Positions 4,778-5,360 of a stretch of 5,360 nt of DNA are shown here, piece after piece. A model generated the notes under the pieces. That model ran no database searches and had not been told where the DNA came from. It saw nothing but the letters and a program-made list of their open reading frames with translations. The position numbers were made by a program, and so were the translations under genes. Source of the stretch: Candidatus Nomurabacteria bacterium. Lineage in GTDB: Bacteria; Patescibacteriota; Minisyncoccia; Phycocordibacterales; PALSA-1337. Each line of letters starts with the position of its first letter. The stretch's first letter is position 1. The stretch spans positions 1 to 5,360 of the forward strand of contig CALREM010000029.1 of assembly GCA_943355185.1 (NCBI GenBank). The letters are read 5' to 3'.

Positions 4778-5360
4778 TTATTTTTGAGGTGGATATTTTG
4801 AAATAAAGTACGCAGTTACTTCGTTTTTACCCGTAGAGACTTCTGAATATTTGGTTGTTTCAGAACTCGTACTAACAATAGATGTTCCCTCGCGAGCTAC
4901 TATAAAATCAAATTTGGAAGCAGGAAACCAACCTATTCCGGCAGATGAAAGCCTGTAAATAGGATAACCATCGAGCGTATCTTTAGTGGTCGACTCTTCA
5001 ACCAACAACGTCAGTAATTCAGATTCCTTGGTAAAATTCGACAAATTAATACGTACAATACCGTTAACCGATTGTGACGACTCGCGATATTCAGCAACGA
5101 AGGTTTTCATACATGCATCTCCCGTACGTCCGGTTTTTTTTAATATAGGATTGTCCTCAATTTTATTACAAGTTTGACTAACCTGAATCTGACTCGATGG
5201 TTCACCATATAACGCATAAGTACCAATATTTTCAGGGAAATACCCTCGAGCACGGTTAAGCTGACGTGTCTTCTGTGTTGCATCTGAAAAGAACCTGTCG
5301 ATAATCGAAAGATTTGTAACATATGCGACCGCAAAACCTATAATCACGAGCACAACGAGA
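4778..5360 (-). CDS. Membrane-anchored extracytoplasmic protein, function unknown (partial, N-terminus missing)
   Basis: The frame is open to the right edge of the window, so the 5' end and true start are missing; a GTG at 5353 lies inside a hydrophobic stretch and is unlikely to be the start. The visible part begins LVVLVIIGFAVAYVTNL, a membrane span or signal anchor, and continues for about 175 residues with a soluble domain rich in Ser and Thr, presumably outside the membrane. Two cysteines, in 'SQTCNKIED' and 'GDACMKTF', lie 19 residues apart and could form a disulfide. The remainder alternates strand-like segments ('GIVRINLSNF', 'FDFIVAREG', 'EVTAYFISKY'), suggesting a compact alpha/beta or beta fold. 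I do not recognise the family. The stop is 43 bases before the microprotein start, on the same strand. Confidence 0.72.
   Translation of the reverse strand, partial: LVVLVIIGFAVAYVTNLSIIDRFFSDATQKTRQLNRARGYFPENIGTYALYGEPSSQIQVSQTCNKIEDNPILKKTGRTGDACMKTFVAEYRESSQSVNGIVRINLSNFTKESELLTLLVEESTTKDTLDGYPIYRLSSAGIGWFPASKFDFIVAREGTSIVSTSSETTKYSEVSTGKNEVTAYFISKYPPQK

Noticed and set aside
1..5360. CRISPR array, tRNA or rRNA genes, insertion sequences
   Set aside because: No regularly spaced direct repeats, no cloverleaf or rRNA-like stretches, and no transposase frame or terminal repeats were seen.

Overview
The window looks like chromosome of a Candidate Phyla Radiation (Patescibacteria, probably Parcubacteria-like) bacterium. 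This is an inference from several things: divergent but complete L10 and L7/L12 genes with no visible Shine-Dalgarno sites, very small membrane proteins, promoters placed so that transcripts would be leaderless or nearly so, and a large secreted multidomain hydrolase of a kind common in that group. TGA serves as a stop and is never read through, so the UGA=Gly code of Gracilibacteria/Absconditabacteria does not apply.

Left part (1-1350). A winged-helix regulator, cut by the window edge, points left. A ribosomal stalk operon diverges from it: promoter, L10 leader RNA, rplJ, rplL, then a perfect 14-bp terminator. The stop-free frame that runs upstream of rplJ is the leader RNA and promoter, not protein; L10 should start at 391. 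The terminator lies between convergent transcription units and is symmetrical, so it can serve both. rpoB does not follow, unlike the classic stalk/RNA polymerase operon.

Right part (1366-5360). Everything is on the minus strand. In transcription order there is a membrane-anchored extracytoplasmic protein of unknown function (partial, 5' end outside the window), a 35-residue single-pass membrane microprotein, a secreted protein of about 934 residues, and a 96-residue membrane/coiled-coil protein. The secreted protein joins an N-terminal parallel beta-helix to a lecithin:cholesterol acyltransferase-like alpha/beta hydrolase, followed by a beta domain, a calcium-loop motif and a helical basic tail. 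Two of the small genes carry a consensus TATAAT exactly six bases before their ATG, which predicts leaderless mRNAs.

The two halves appear functionally unrelated: translation machinery on the left, and a cell-surface/secreted block on the right whose main member may act on lipids or lipid-like esters outside the cell. There is no gene-free stretch over 300 bases. The two longest gaps, 168-390 and 4512-4626, hold the promoters plus leader RNA, and a weak promoter respectively.
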